Assembly: GCA_013298485.1 (NCBI GenBank) | Contig: JAAFHS010000003.1 | Span: 1 to 22,774, forward strand | Source of the DNA: Rhodobacterales bacterium | GTDB taxonomy: Bacteria > Pseudomonadota > Alphaproteobacteria > Rhodobacterales > Rhodobacteraceae | Direction of reading: 5' to 3' | DNA length: 22,774 nucleotides | In this document: positions 22,645-22,774 of the stretch, piece after piece | Numbering within the stretch: the first letter of the stretch is position 1 | Layout: each line of letters opens with the position of its first letter | Notes under the pieces: generated by a model | Told to the model about the DNA's origin: nothing | What the model saw: the letters and a program-made list of their open reading frames with translations, nothing else | The model's database searches: none | Program-made: the position numbers and the translations under genes

Positions 22645-22774
22645 TCAGTCTTCGGGCTGCGGGCATTCGGGATTGTCGACGGCGGGATAGTCACCGGCCA
22701 TCATCTCCACACCGCCGGGCAGCGCATCGGCCTCTGCTGCAAAATCATGATTATTTTCAGGTCGGTAGCGGGCA
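22645..22774 (-). CDS. 3' end of an unidentified gene upstream of the Tle1-like lipase (partial)
   Basis: On the minus strand a frame is open from the window edge to a TGA at 22645-22647, giving about 43 residues that begin ARYRPENNHDFAAEADALPG and end in the acidic DNPECPQPED. It is too short to identify. The two-base distance to the lipase start points to an operon with coupled translation, so it could be a VgrG/PAAR-type carrier, another effector-associated protein or an immunity protein; none of these is supported by a motif. Confidence 0.5.
   Translation of the reverse strand, partial: ARYRPENNHDFAAEADALPGGVEMMAGDYPAVDNPECPQPED

Noticed and set aside
1..22774. CRISPR arrays, insertion sequences, prophage genes
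   Set aside because: No regularly spaced repeats, transposase-like proteins or phage structural genes were seen on either strand.

Overview
The window looks like chromosomal DNA of an alphaproteobacterium, most likely Rhodobacterales (Roseobacter/Rhodobacter type). The reasons are the roughly 60-65% GC coding DNA with short intergenic gaps, the run rplU-rpmA-(two GNAT acetyltransferases)-obgE-proB, the Ala/Lys-rich C-terminal tail on ribosomal protein L21, and a complete smo-type hexitol operon of the kind known from Rhodobacter sphaeroides. The assignment rests on gene content and protein family recognition only.

Layout. (1) 1-3961, minus strand: a housekeeping block reading rplU, rpmA, two GNAT acetyltransferases, obgE and the 5' half of proB (cut by the window edge). 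A near-consensus sigma70 promoter lies ahead of rplU. (2) 3996-7636: a surface glycosylation module. A GT2 polyprenyl-phosphate sugar synthase-like gene (minus) is divergent from an STT3-like GT-C membrane protein and a GtrA-family protein (plus). Together they supply the three roles of a gtr-like system: make a lipid-linked sugar, flip it, transfer it. (3) 7637-11645: a secreted DUF2059 protein (minus), a tRNA-Ser(CGA) (plus), and a 963-aa MmeI-like type IIL restriction-modification protein (minus) whose stop codon is one base from the tRNA CCA end. The target recognition part of that enzyme is visibly poorer in GC than both flanks. (4) 11704-20146, plus strand: a sugar alcohol locus. It holds a HAD phosphatase and a SorC-family regulator (4-bp overlap), an operator/promoter region, smoE, smoF, smoG and smoK (ABC importer), smoS (sorbitol dehydrogenase) and mtlK (mannitol 2-dehydrogenase). 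Hairpins sit after smoE and between smoS and mtlK. (5) 20247-22774: a DUF4123 type VI secretion effector-adaptor gene (plus), facing tail-to-tail a DUF2235/Tle1-like lipase effector (minus), preceded on the minus strand by the 3' end of an unidentified gene.

How the genes fit together. The importer brings in hexitols. SmoS oxidises sorbitol and MtlK oxidises D-mannitol, in both cases to fructose. No fructokinase or xylulokinase is present, so fructose must be phosphorylated by an enzyme encoded elsewhere. The SorC protein probably senses a phosphorylated sugar and acts on the inverted repeats ahead of smoE. The restriction enzyme and the type VI adaptor/effector pair are the accessory elements.

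No gene-free stretch exceeds 300 bases. The largest are 18409-18691 (three hairpins), 1564-1826 (one 15-bp palindrome) and 5196-5411 (divergent promoter region). No CRISPR array, insertion sequence, integrase or prophage gene was seen.
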